Positions 26,602-34,330 of a stretch of 64,000 nt of DNA are shown one piece after another (position 1 is the first letter of the stretch; each line of letters starts with the position of its first letter). The position numbers and the translations under genes are program-made. The stretch comes from Paraspadella gotoi (Eukaryota; Chaetognatha), in contig CM119265.1 in assembly GCA_051294375.1 (NCBI GenBank), positions 26,976,517-27,040,516 on the forward strand, written 5' to 3'. Under the pieces are notes generated by a model. It saw only the letters and a program-made list of their open reading frames with translations, was not told the origin of the DNA and made no database searches.

Positions 26602-29600
26602 TTCTTTTCTTTTTCTCATAAGTATTTTTTTATTATTTTTTCATTAAGTTTTTTCTCTTCCTCAATTCAAAATCTGTCCACCCACCTTTTTTGCCAAATT
26701 ACTTTTCTCGTTTACTTTTTTTTTCTTTTTTTTTTTCTTTTTCGTTTTTCTTTTTATTTATTCTTTTCATTTTTGTTTCTTGTTTTCTCTTTGATTCGAA
26801 TTTTTCTCCTTCCTTCTCTCTCCTTTTGTAGAAAATTGTTTTATATTTTCTATGCTAACGTGGACACTCACGACGAATTTCGCCCGACGTGGAATTGTTT
26901 AACTCGAGTCCCGATGGAAAGTCTTTTCAAACTTCAAAGTTAATCAAGAAATCACTCGCGTCAATTGGTTATTGAGAGAGAAGTTAAAAATGCCCGCGAA
27001 AAATATTTTACCATCGAAAAGTGAGCAGAAAATTTCATCCCACGTCCTTATAAGGTTACATCTTTCACACCTTTTCTTTCTTATTTTTCCTTTTTCTCTC
27101 TCCTTTTCCTTCTCTTTTTTTCTCTATCTATTTACTCATTTTTCTTATTTTCTTTGTTCTTTCTCTCATATTCTCTTTTTCCTCCTTCCCCATCGCCTTC
27201 TTTTCTTTTCTTTTTTCTTTTCCTCCATTTTTATTTCTTTCCTTTTCCTTCTACTCATTCACCTTTTCATTTTCCTCCTCTCATTCTCCTTCTATTCCTT
27301 CTCATTTTCTCCTTCTCCTTCTATTCTTTCCATTTAAACCTCTCTATTCTCTAATATTAAAATTCCCACTCCATTCAAAATCCATATTAAACTTTTCGGA
27401 CTCAGAAGTTTTCTTTTTTCGTTGCTTTAACTTCAAAATAAAGAAAAAAAACTTCTGACCCTTTGAAAGTTTTCAAAATTGAATTGAAAAAGATAAATGT
27501 TTACTTTTATTCCACCCAAATTCATAGAAAATTTAACATCCTATTGTTTTTTCTTCAAAACCCAGAAAACAAAAAGTCTTTCGTCGAAGGCTTCGTTCCA
27601 AGATTCCCCTTTCCTACACCCCACTTCTCAGCCCCTTGTTCCCCTGTTCCCCAGACTCCTCTTTCCTAATCCCCAGTTCCCCATTTCTTTTGTTCCTGAC
27701 CCTCCTTATCTCCTGTTCCCCTGCTCCCCTGCTTCCCTGCTCCCNNNNNNNNNNNNNNNNNNNNNNNNNNNNNNNNNNNNNNNNNNNNNNNNNNNNNNNN
27801 NNNNNNNNNNNNNNNNNNNNNNNNNNNNNNNNNNNNNNNNNNNNNNNNNNNNNNNNNNNNNNNNNNNNNNNNNNNNNNNNNNNNNNNNNNNNNNNNNNNN
27901 NNNNNNNNNNNNNNNNNNNNNNNNNNNNNNNNNNNNNNNNNNNNNNNNNNNNNNNNNNNNNNNNNNNNNNNNNNNNNNNNNNNNNNNNNNNNNNNNNNNN
28001 NNNNNNNNNNNNNNNNNNNGAGAGAGAGAGAGAGAGAGGGAGAGAGTTAAATAAAGAAATAACAAAATTTTATCACTCTAAAATGCGATTCAAACCAGAT
28101 ATATATAAAATTTGATTTCGATTTGATTCGTAATTTTCGGTGAGAGATATTCTTTTAACTGACCCCAGCCACTTTCCCCTTACCCAGTTTCAGCTTCGCC
28201 AACTCACCCGATAGGATATGTTGTCCATAGCAACATTGTGAAGCAAAGCTCGAAGACCGGCGGCCCAAGCGGCAGCCTGTTCTTCTTCCTCGGCGATGAG
28301 ATAAATGAACCGCGTGTTCACGAAATCTGTGGAATTGTTGTTCTTTCGTTGACTATCGTTGTAAAGATATATATATATATTAGACCTCCCCAGTATCAAA
28401 AAAATTGTCTCCCAAGTTCTCACTCGGTTCGGTTTCCCGTTATTAATCAATATTAAATAAGTTTTAACTCAAATCTGGAAAAAAAATGTGATCGCGTATC
28501 AAACCCAATGAAGCGTCAAAGTCAATTAGCGCAATCCTCGTGTTGTAAATTTTGTTTTTCTTAAAAAAAATCTAATGTTTTTTCCTTATTGTTTAATTTT
28601 TTATTAAATAATTTGCTACCAATGATTTAAAACTAAATTAATTATTTAAAAAGTATATTTTTTAAAACAGGGCATCTGTATAAACCGGATGTAAGGTAAA
28701 AATAACCGGAGGTAAAGGAAAAATAACCGGAAGTAGTATTAAAATAACCTTTCCTAGAAAAAGGTATAATTTTAGACCAAGGCAATTAAAAGAACTAAAA
28801 CTTAACATTTGAAGAGCTTATGCCTACAATACAGAGAGTAGAGAGATACAGTAAAAGTATATATATATACAATATATATAATTCATATAATATAATATAT
28901 AATTAATATACTAATAATAATTAATAATAATAATAATAATAAATAATAATAATTAAAATACTAAATCCTTTCATAAAAAATATCAAAAATAAAATAGAAA
29001 AATGAAAAAATATCGGTGAAACAAAAGTAATTTGCAAATTTTACATATATTAAGTGATAAGATATAACATAAAATTCTTGTAACCAGAAGAACGACGGAT
29101 TACGAACCGAGAGTTCTATGGAGTCCAACATTTTAAATGTATAGGATCTCGGATTGGTCAGTCCTTTTTCCTTACCCAAAGTTATAAAAAGAGACGATAC
29201 TTTAACCCTAAAGAGCATTAGTGAGGATAAATACCCAATGGATTCATGACAGTTAGTAAAAATTTAAAATGTTATATTATCAATTTTATGAATTAACTTT
29301 AAAGTTTGACTATTTTTTAATAAGTTTCTCTTGGTCTTTATGTTGAGAATAGACTTGCTACATGGATTCACGCCTCACGCCGCATTTTATATCTACTACA
29401 TATTAAATCATATACTAAATTGATTATTCTTCAAATTTCTATAAAGAAATAGCAAAGCAGAAATATAGCTCGTTCACGGCGTTACGGCTAAAATCCTCAA
29501 TAGACATGTATTTATTTCAACTCTATGTAGGGTTGCAGAGGATGTAAGATGAGATGAGAGAACTAAGAAAATTTAAAGTAAAAGTTTTATGGAAACGCCA

Positions 29601-32600
29601 AAATGGTGAAAATGAAATTATCAAATCGTGAATAGTTTGAGTTGCCTCACTTTCTGATGATTTTTAAAACAAATGACGACCAAAGCGAGCGATTCAAAAA
29701 TGTATTATTAGTCAGTTAATAATAGCGCCAACAAGGGAGGTAAAAGCATTTGACTTTTGTTGTTAGTAAACAAGCGCAAATAACAACAAGAAAATCTTGG
29801 TTTAAAAAAATAAGTGATACCGGTTCCTAAAACTCATTTTTCAAAGGATTTGGAGGCACAGCCGGGACAGTTAGATATCAAGTTGATGCTGTTTGGATAA
29901 GGGTGAATTATGAAATACGTTTTGGGGAGCAATGGCTGTAATACTACTCCAAAATGTCAATTGAGCACTGCTCCTGACACCTGTCTAAATGAGGCCCTCT
30001 TCTCACCTACAGTAAGGTGAGGCAGTCATCCGTTATGGCTTCTTTGCAACAGAGTGACGGACCCCCTTCCTCTATCTAAAGCTATTCTTTTTGAGGGATG
30101 CCCGGTTCGTGGAGAGACGATACTAAGTTGCTGTCAGTAGGGTTGACCTCTATTTTGCTATCCCTTAACTCATGTCTCTTCACACTTTATCCCCAATCCA
30201 TTCTCCATTCTCTGTTCTTGTTAAAAACCTTATATTCTCTCTCGTCCAGCTCTATTTCTAATAAAGACAGCTTCTCAGTGATTATGTCAATTATAAACTT
30301 AATTTCCCATTATTTTTTAAATTATTATTTCACAATTTTTTAAATTATTATTATTAACCAATTTAGGTAGAATTCATATATTATCTTATTATTATTCTCT
30401 CAATTATTTTTAATTATTTTTTTTAAGAACAAAAATTAGAGCTAGATTGGGAGATTTTTAAGTTCGTCTTATTGTATCAAGGAAAAAATAAACTAAATTT
30501 TATAAAAACCATCTATTGAGTAATTATTTTTTGGTATATTGTCTATTTCAAATGTTTTATTTTAATTTGCTCGTTTAATCTAGCCCAAAAGATGTTAAAT
30601 TGCTTTATCTATACAAGTTATTTTTTTTTACCTAGGGTAAAAAATATTACCTTTACATGTTTGAGAATTGATTGTAGGATATGAACTAAGCTTGCCCAAA
30701 ACTGTGATTGCCATTGCTTAAAAAAAAGATAAAAAAAAAATTGTATAGATTATTCAGCAATAATAAAATATCGAACGGATTAAAAAATTCACTTTTTGTT
30801 ACATTTAAATTCAATTTCATTGAAATTGGAACAATAAAAAAACACTTATAGGCTGAAAACCTTACTTCCGGTTAAGGCCACGCCTCCATAATAAACAAAG
30901 ATTTTTAAATTTTATAAACAAAAAAAGGGAGAAGCTACTTGTATTTTTTTAAACTAATATTGGTAAAAAAATCCCTTATGTTATAGCATATTAAACCCTC
31001 TTTTCTTTAAAATTCTTTATTATCATTTTGCCGCTATATTTTTATTTGCATTCAATATGTCTTACTTTGACGCTCGATTGGGTTTATTTAGCAACAACAT
31101 TTTCTTGCTTAAAAACACGGCTCTTTTAAAATGAATTTAAGTTAAGAAATAATGGAAAACCGGACGAGTGGAGAACTTAGTATGGGGTTTTTTGAGGCTG
31201 GGGAACTCTTAATATATATATTAATTATATGTAGCTAACAACAACGAAATCTGTAAAAAATATTTAGCTGGCAGAGGTGGTAGTCCAGCATAAGAAACTC
31301 TCGGAATATTTTAGTTAAATAATTTCAAAAATTTACTTTACATAAATCATACTGTCTTGGGTGTTCCCAGTCACTTCGATACTATAAGTTCACTCGAACA
31401 GATGAAAACCCTCCGTTCCCTCACGCCTGTCCAGATGACAACTATCTGCCGAGTTCTCCCAAACAGATGAAAACCCTCCGTATCCCTCACGCCTGACCAG
31501 ATGACAACTATCTGCCGAGTTCTCCCAAACAGATGAAAAACCCTCCGTTCCCTCACGCCTGACCAGATGACAACTATCTGCCGAGTTCTCCCAAACAGAT
31601 GAAAAACCCTCCGTTCCCTCACGTCCTGACCAGATGACAACTATCTGCCGAGTTCTTCCCAAACAGATGAAACCCTCCGTTCCTTCACGCCTGTCCAGAT
31701 GACAACTATCTGCCGAGTTCTCCCAAACAGATGAAAAACCCTCCGTTCCCTCACGTCTGTCCAGATGACGCCTATCTGCCGACCTGACCTGTACAGATGG
31801 AAAGGGAGAACATTCTCCCATCGACTGGTCTCTCCTCCGTGATGTCGACGATCTCTTGCAACTTTGGATCCAACGGAGTTTTGTCACTGAAGGAGAAAAA
31901 TGAAGGGAGTGGAATGAGAACATAATAATATTTTAATAAATATTGGCGAAATCTAGAGAGAATAATATTAAATATTAAGAAGACTAATTTATTATTGCCT
32001 TAATTAATTTCTTTGCTCTGCCATATGTAATAATGATTAAACTCGTATTCAATTAAAGTTTTTTCCGTGACTTTGAATCGTCCTTTGATAAAAATCGCAA
32101 ATAATATGGTGGACTAAAATCCACCAACCGTTCATCAGCGGCTATTGGTGCCGGAGGCAAGTCATTCGCCTCCCAACCCAAAGGTCCGGGGTTCTAGCCC
32201 GGTGGTCGCCTAGCAGTAAAGAGGGACGGGGCGCTTCACCCGCCTGTAACACGGTGTTACAGCCTGGTCCGAAGCTCAGGGACTGCTTATATTGAACGGT
32301 TCTGTCACTAACACATAACATTTATCCCTGTCTCTTTAATGCATTGGTTGTTATCAGAGGGTTCAGTTTGTTAAAGAGGGACTTGGGGTTCATTACTATT
32401 CGTTCTTAAAACTCATTTACATATTGTATCAATTTAGATCATTTCTCGTATCATTTGATACAGTTTTCATAGAAGTCCTAATTTTTTATTTCGATTCACC
32501 TTTAATAGAGTTTATGAATGATTTAGTTTTCCAATTAATATTTAGATATTTAGATTTTAATCATTTGAATCTGATAAATTAAAAGATAAAGTTACGTGTA

Positions 32601-33242
32601 TTCAATTATGTCGGCGATGTGTTGAACTTCGACGATTGCGGATTCTGGTTTTTCGTCCGAGAACCAACGCAAGAAGAATCTGCAGTCATCGACCTGGAAA
32701 TAAAATAAAAATCAATCGATCGTTGATCATAAAACAGAAAAATTTTATCTGCATATATGTTGTTAATTATCGTTTTCTCTGTTTTGTTAATCTATTAATT
32801 ATGTCGTTACAATTGTTTTGTTAATCTATTAATTATATCGTTACAATTGTTTTGCATAACGCAATTCGTGGTTGACGAATTAAAACACGAATGAAACAAT
32901 TTTTTTTACAAGAAAATCGGACATCAGCCATTAAAACTAGACCAATTAGTAATTAAGCAATGAATGGAATCAAGATTACCTGAAAGTAGGAACTCGGTTC
33001 GTAAGTTCCAACGTCGTGGCCGACCTCTCCCTCGAACTTATCGAATACTGCCCCGACCTAGAAGAAGATAAGTTAGAAAGAAAGTCGAGATAAGTTAAGC
33101 TTTGAATACGAATAAAACGAGAACGACAACAACAACAACAACAACAACGTTTCCTCACCTGCATGAATTGAGGGACTTCCCGACGCCACTCAAAAGTGTC
33201 CTGCATCCAACGCGATTGTGCTTTTGATGGCGCCTTCTGCAT
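7445..33242 (-). CDS. PLCB4: Phospholipase C beta, PLCB4/norpA class, N-terminal to X-Y linker (3' part outside window)
   Basis: Gq-coupled phosphoinositide-specific phospholipase C, cleaving PIP2 to IP3 and diacylglycerol at the plasma membrane; the norpA/PLCB4 class serves phototransduction and other sensory signalling (family knowledge). Sixteen exons were recognised on the minus strand with phases that join: 33159-33242, 32980-33057, 32596-32693, 31789-31886, 28208-28326, 24813-24944 (noisy copy only), 17619-17726, 17155-17303, 14551-14652, 14228-14284, 14073-14156, 13946-13988, 9657-9819, 8167-8367 or 8035-8367, 7624-7692, 7445-7545. Domains in order: PH, EF-hands, catalytic X domain, acidic X-Y linker. 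[34 protein letters not shown] and [19 protein letters not shown] fit PLCB4 rather than PLCB1-3. Y and C2 domains and the C-terminal coiled coil are not found in 1-7440. Five introns open with tandem arrays at the donor. Confidence 0.95.
8010..8243 (-). repeat. 66-bp tandem repeat inside and after PLC beta exon 14
   Basis: About 3.5 units; plus-strand unit AAAAGCTCCAGCTGCTCCTT CTCACCTGCGTACTCTCCTT CCAACGCCTCGATGGAGCCC ATCTT (spaces added). It spans a coding segment and, in units 1 and 3, a usable splice donor. Confidence 0.93.
8035..8367 (-). CDS. PLCB4: PLC beta exon 14 (end of X domain and X-Y linker with in-frame 22-residue repeats)
   Basis: Acceptor TTCCCTCCAG. It reads [52 protein letters not shown], matching PLCB4 through the start of the linker. 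Then a 66-bp unit ([20 protein letters not shown] plus AG) occurs three full times and part of a fourth, all in frame with mostly conservative changes. Donors GCAG|GTGAGA exist at 8166 and at 8034, both phase 1 and both joining exon 15 as a Gly codon, so the exon can be 201 or 333 nt, a 44-residue difference. The middle unit has GCAGCTGAG and no donor. The linker normally blocks the active site (family knowledge), so its length could matter. Confidence 0.93.
8665..9690 (-). repeat. 41-bp minisatellite whose unit is an exon end plus splice donor (PLC beta exon 13)
   Basis: On the plus strand the unit is AGTATTGCGCCATTTTGTAC, then TGCTGCGCC, then ACCCTTACTCAC (or CCCAGACTCAC). The first 29 bases are the reverse complement of the 3' end of exon 13 and the last 12 are the start of its intron, so each unit has a donor-like CT|GTGAGT on the minus strand. 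About nine units are readable and 646 N at 9000-9645 interrupt the array, which would hold about 25 units if the gap size is true. Several units have small indels. Confidence 0.95.
9000..9645. other. Assembly gap (646 N)
   Basis: Inside the 41-bp array. Other gaps: 13716-13740 (25 N), 14746-15301 (556 N), 15859-15883 (25 N), 26052-26076 (25 N), 26388-26569 (182 N), 27745-28019 (275 N) and 60359-60368 (10 N). Most lie in repeats; the 25-N ones look like fixed-size joins. Confidence 0.98.
9657..9819 (-). CDS. PLCB4: PLC beta exon 13 (X domain with second catalytic His)
   Basis: Acceptor CCTTAAG, 163 nt, donor TACT|GTGAGT. It reads [38 protein letters not shown], then AQQYKMAQY, almost the vertebrate PLCB4 sequence. 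The His of SFENHCS is the second catalytic histidine of the family. Joins exon 14 as [12 protein letters not shown]. Its last 29 bases are part of the repeat unit of the array 8665-9690 that fills the following intron. Confidence 0.97.
9820..13945. other. PLC beta intron 12: AT-rich, no gene seen
   Basis: Contains (TC)n at 9985-10042 and 10319-10352, a long AT-rich stretch at 10400-13240 without recognisable features, TC/GA tracts at 13486-13690 and a 25-N gap at 13716-13740. A short segment at 10225-10330 (CGAAACGAAAGTCATTTATC ... GAAGCGAATTTAATGGG) recurs with indels at 13300-13470. Confidence 0.6.
13946..14652 (-). CDS. PLCB4: PLC beta exons 9-12 (EF-hand end and first half of catalytic X domain)
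   Basis: Exons 14551-14652, 14228-14284, 14073-14156, 13946-13988. Readings: [18 protein letters not shown] ... [69 protein letters not shown]. The HNTY histidine and asparagine (first catalytic His and a calcium ligand) and the Glu and Asp of ELDCWDG (calcium ligands) are present, so catalytic residues in this half are intact. All phases join, and exon 12 exits in phase 0 into exon 13. Confidence 0.96.
14653..17154. other. PLC beta intron 8: simple repeats and gaps
   Basis: Holds a 556-N gap (14746-15301), (GTC)n and (ATC)n tracts at 15302-15560, a 25-N gap at 15859-15883, AT-rich sequence and the telomere-like array. An Asp-rich frame across the (ATC)n tract is a by-product of the repeat. 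Confidence 0.6.
16555..16765 (+). repeat. Telomere-like GGATTAGGTTA repeats
   Basis: An 11-bp unit (GGATTAGGTTA) repeated about 18 times with variants. It resembles TTAGG/TTAGGG but the period is wrong for a telomere, and it lies in the intron between PLC beta exons 8 and 9. Confidence 0.8.
17155..17726 (-). CDS. PLCB4: PLC beta exons 7 and 8 (EF-hand region)
   Basis: Exon 7 17619-17726 reads [19 protein letters not shown] then [15 protein letters not shown], donor CAA|GTGAGA. Exon 8 17155-17303 reads [18 protein letters not shown] then [20 protein letters not shown], donor ACAG|GTCTGT. Both match PLCB4 ([34 protein letters not shown]). Phase 0 in, phase 2 out. Simple GACGGACAGA-like repeats at 17101-17140 sit just inside the next intron. 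Confidence 0.95.
18010..18620. repeat. About 200-bp tandem repeat, three indel-rich units
   Basis: The landmark TTGGCAATGG recurs near 18139, 18335 and 18540, and GATTCGATGAGTCTT near 18168, 18366 and (as GATTCGATGGTCTTT) 18568. Units differ mostly by small insertions and deletions. Within the intron between PLC beta exons 6 and 7. Confidence 0.7.
18724..18870 (-). repeat. Three decayed tRNA-like modules in a row
   Basis: On the minus strand B-box-like sequences CGATCAATCCCC, GGGATCGAATCCC and GGGTTCAACTCC recur at spacings near 56-60 bases. Before the last is a D-arm-like GAGCAACGGGGTTAACCG. It may be a tRNA-derived SINE with repeated promoter modules, or chance. It is inside a PLC beta intron. 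Confidence 0.3.
19320..21130. mobile_element. GC-rich insert in a PLC beta intron, possibly an LTR-element remnant
   Basis: About 1.8 kb of GC-rich, non-repetitive sequence with sharp edges in AT-rich DNA. At 19417 TTCGCGCACATTGGTGACCC resembles an LTR end followed by a TGGTGACCC primer-binding site as found in some Gypsy/BEL elements. No gag or pol motif was recognised and no second LTR was found. Confidence 0.25.
22112..22240 (+). CDS. Small cysteine-rich open frame, doubtful
   Basis: Forty-two residues from ATG to TGA with seven cysteines in the pattern C-x-C-x7-C-x3-C-x7-C-x2-C-x9-C (start [20 protein letters not shown]). No promoter or splice signal supports expression and it lies antisense in a PLC beta intron. 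It may be a mobile-element remnant or chance. Confidence 0.2.
   Translation: MPSCTCHGLGGWVCPESCNGEEQFVCFPCSGETISEDSCYEL
24470..24812 (-). repeat. Short-unit G-rich array starting at the donor of PLC beta exon 6 (noisy copy)
   Basis: On the minus strand GTGGATTGGGGAGCAGGCGA continues into repeats of the form ATTGGGGAGCAGG / GGGGGAACAGG, unit about 12-18 bp, very indel-rich. It begins at the donor CTGAAG|GTGGAT. The cleaner copy of the same array survives only at 27600-27744 before the gap. Confidence 0.7.
24813..24944 (-). CDS. PLCB4: PLC beta exon 6, only in the indel-rich copy
   Basis: Bounded by CCCCTTTTAG|GATCAACTG and CTGAAG|GTGGAT, 132 nt, close to the length expected. Fragments [22 protein letters not shown] and the final LK match the family (GKIPVRSITRTF... 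FQALK), but frameshifts and an in-frame stop interrupt it. Since this stretch is part of the noisy duplicate 22690-26051, the breaks look like sequencing errors rather than a pseudogene. In the cleaner copy the exon falls inside the N gap 27745-28019. Confidence 0.75.
24960..25050. repeat. (GA)n tract in the noisy copy
   Basis: Its counterpart in the cleaner copy is the (GA)n at 28020-28048 that emerges from the N gap 27745-28019. It lies upstream of PLC beta exon 6 on the transcribed strand. Confidence 0.85.
26122..26600. repeat. (GTC)n and (TC)n tracts with gap
   Basis: (GTC)n at 26136-26250, (TC)n from 26350 into a 182-N gap (26388-26569) and out to 26600. The noisy equivalents are 22800-22915 and 23020-23330. 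Confidence 0.85.
28208..28326 (-). CDS. PLCB4: PLC beta exon 5 (end of PH domain)
   Basis: Acceptor ATTCCACAG, donor CGG|GTGAGT. It reads [19 protein letters not shown] then [20 protein letters not shown], matching VNISFTYMVAE...WVEGLRSIIHNFRANNVS of PLCB4. Exits in phase 0. A frameshifted noisy copy lies at about 25200-25350. Confidence 0.93.
28382..31209. mobile_element. 2.8-kb AT-rich insertion with imperfect terminal inverted repeats in PLC beta intron 4
   Basis: The sequence around 25395-25425 runs straight from exon 5 upstream to TTAATTATATGTAG, but in this copy the same point is split by 2828 bp. The left end is AGACCTCCCCAGTATCAAAA and the reverse complement of the right end is AGAGTTCCCCAGCCTCAAAA; 18 of 23 positions match. 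Both sides are flanked by (TA)n, which fits a TA target site. Inside there is no open frame above about 90 codons, so it would be non-autonomous. At 28680-28745 AACCGGA-G-TA occurs three times, and its complement TACTTCCGGTTA occurs at 30863. Confidence 0.6.
31396..31788 (-). repeat. 66-67-bp minisatellite starting at the donor of PLC beta exon 4
   Basis: About six units; on the minus strand each reads GACAGGCGTGAGGGAACGGA, then GGGTTTTTCATCTG, then TTTGGGAGAACTCGGCAGAT, then AGTTGTCATCTG. The first unit is entered from the exon: its end TTTCCATCTGTACAG|GTCAGG followed by TCGGCAGATAG lines up with TTTTTCATCTGTTTGGGAGAACTCGGCAGATAG of the later units. The open frames through the array are a by-product of the unit length being a multiple of three in most copies. 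Confidence 0.9.
31789..31886 (-). CDS. PLCB4: PLC beta exon 4 (PH domain)
   Basis: Acceptor TTCTCCTTCAG at 31887, donor ACAG|GTCAGG at 31788. It reads [19 protein letters not shown] followed by [14 protein letters not shown], matching the PKDPKI...LEGR...CSG segment of the PLCB4 PH domain. It enters in phase 2 from exon 3 and leaves in phase 1 into exon 5. The 66-bp minisatellite 31396-31788 starts at its donor. A noisy second copy of this exon is at about 25860-25960. Confidence 0.92.
32106..32330 (+). mobile_element. tRNA-related SINE, family A, full copy
   Basis: Begins ATGGTGGACTAAAATCCACC and ends near GAACGGTTCTGTCACTAACA. Contains a perfect T-arm-like stem-loop CCGGG-GTTCTAG-CCCGG, an anticodon-arm-like stem GGAGGC...GCCTCC and an A-box-like TGGTGCCGGAGG, all expected of a tRNA-derived pol III promoter. 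Also AACCGTTCA near the start and TGAACGGTT near the end form an inverted pair. It lies between PLC beta exons 3 and 4. Near-identical copies occur at 49715 and 48335. Confidence 0.75.
32596..33242 (-). CDS. PLCB4: PLC beta exons 1-3: N-terminus and start of the PH domain
   Basis: Exon 1 33159-33242 (Met at 33242, preceded by an acceptor-like CATTAG|GTAAAG, so the 5' UTR probably lies in an earlier exon), exon 2 32980-33057, exon 3 32596-32693. Translation contains [12 protein letters not shown], then [13 protein letters not shown], then [17 protein letters not shown]. These line up with FNWQKEVPSFLQ, EGAVFDRYEEES and FKVDEFGFFLTWRSE of vertebrate PLCB4 as I know it. Exon 3 would read into a stop at 32592, but a GT at 32595 gives the right phase (2) for exon 4, so the short 87-residue reading is not the true protein. 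Confidence 0.93.
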
Positions 33243-34298
33243 CTTTACCTAATGTTCTTTTATCAATTTGACGAAATTTTATTTTATATATATATTTTTT
33301 TTGGTTAATTTTAGTTGGTTTTTGTTTTATCTTTTAATCCTTTGTTGGCAAGAGTAGATTGAACGTGTCCAAACTTAAAGGTCGAATATTTTTTTTTCTT
33401 TTCTTTTTTATTTGTTGTTTGTTTGTTTGTTTGTTTGTTTGTTTGTTTATGTTTTTTAGAGTAATTTTTTTACTTTCGCTTTTGTTTCGTTTAACTTTTT
33501 TTCAACACAGATTTTTTTTAATTTTTTTTTTTTTTTTTTTTTGTTAAATTTTTACAAAATGTTGCGTTTTTGACAGATTTGGTTGACGGAAGACGAAAAA
33601 AACGACAGAAAAACAAGATTCTTACACTGACGAGACCACAAACAGTTACGTTGTTGATGTTCACTTTTTTTTGTTTTGTTTTTTTTGTTTTTGTTTTACT
33701 TTTGCGTGGATGTTAAAAATTGGCAGTCTTGTCACACTTTTCACTAGAAATCACTATGAGTCACTAGGAGTCACACAGCATGAGTTATGAGGATACATGG
33801 CTGTCGCTAATAAATGAGCAAAAAACACTTAGCATGCGGTTTTGACCTGAAAAAAAAATAAGAAAGAAAATAAGATGAGAAAATAATTAAAACTAATTAT
33901 TATTTATCTTTAATTCAAAATCAAATGTGCAATAAATTTTAAATATCTCAAATGTGCATTCTGTACATTCTGTCAATAAAATCGTCAAAAAAAGGTATTC
34001 GTAAAAAAAAACCAAAAAAAATCATTCTCTAAAGAAAAAAACATTAAAATTTGACATAATTATTTTTTTTAAAGATCAACCATTTATCTCAAATTTTTTT
34101 TAGATTAGATTAGATACACGATATTATTAAAAATCGATTTTTCTCTGTTAAAGAGATTCAAATTAAATTTCAAAAGCGTCCAGTAAAAAAAATGAGAAAA
34201 GCTCAAAGCCGGAAATGAGTCCGACGCTTTTAACGTGGCGTCCAATAGGAGGAGGAAGAGGAAGAGCAACGCCCCCGACGTGAGACGCGGATTTTGCT

Positions 34299-34330
<32 letters not shown>

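Noticed and set aside
31371-31923. Long repetitive minus-strand open frames of 89 and 177 codons
   Set aside because: They run through the 66-bp minisatellite in frames unrelated to PLC exon 4; length reflects unit size, not coding.
32592-33242. Complete 87-residue protein from three exons
   Set aside because: Sequence matches the PLC beta N-terminus and a donor at 32595 joins in phase to the next PH-domain exon; the stop is intronic.
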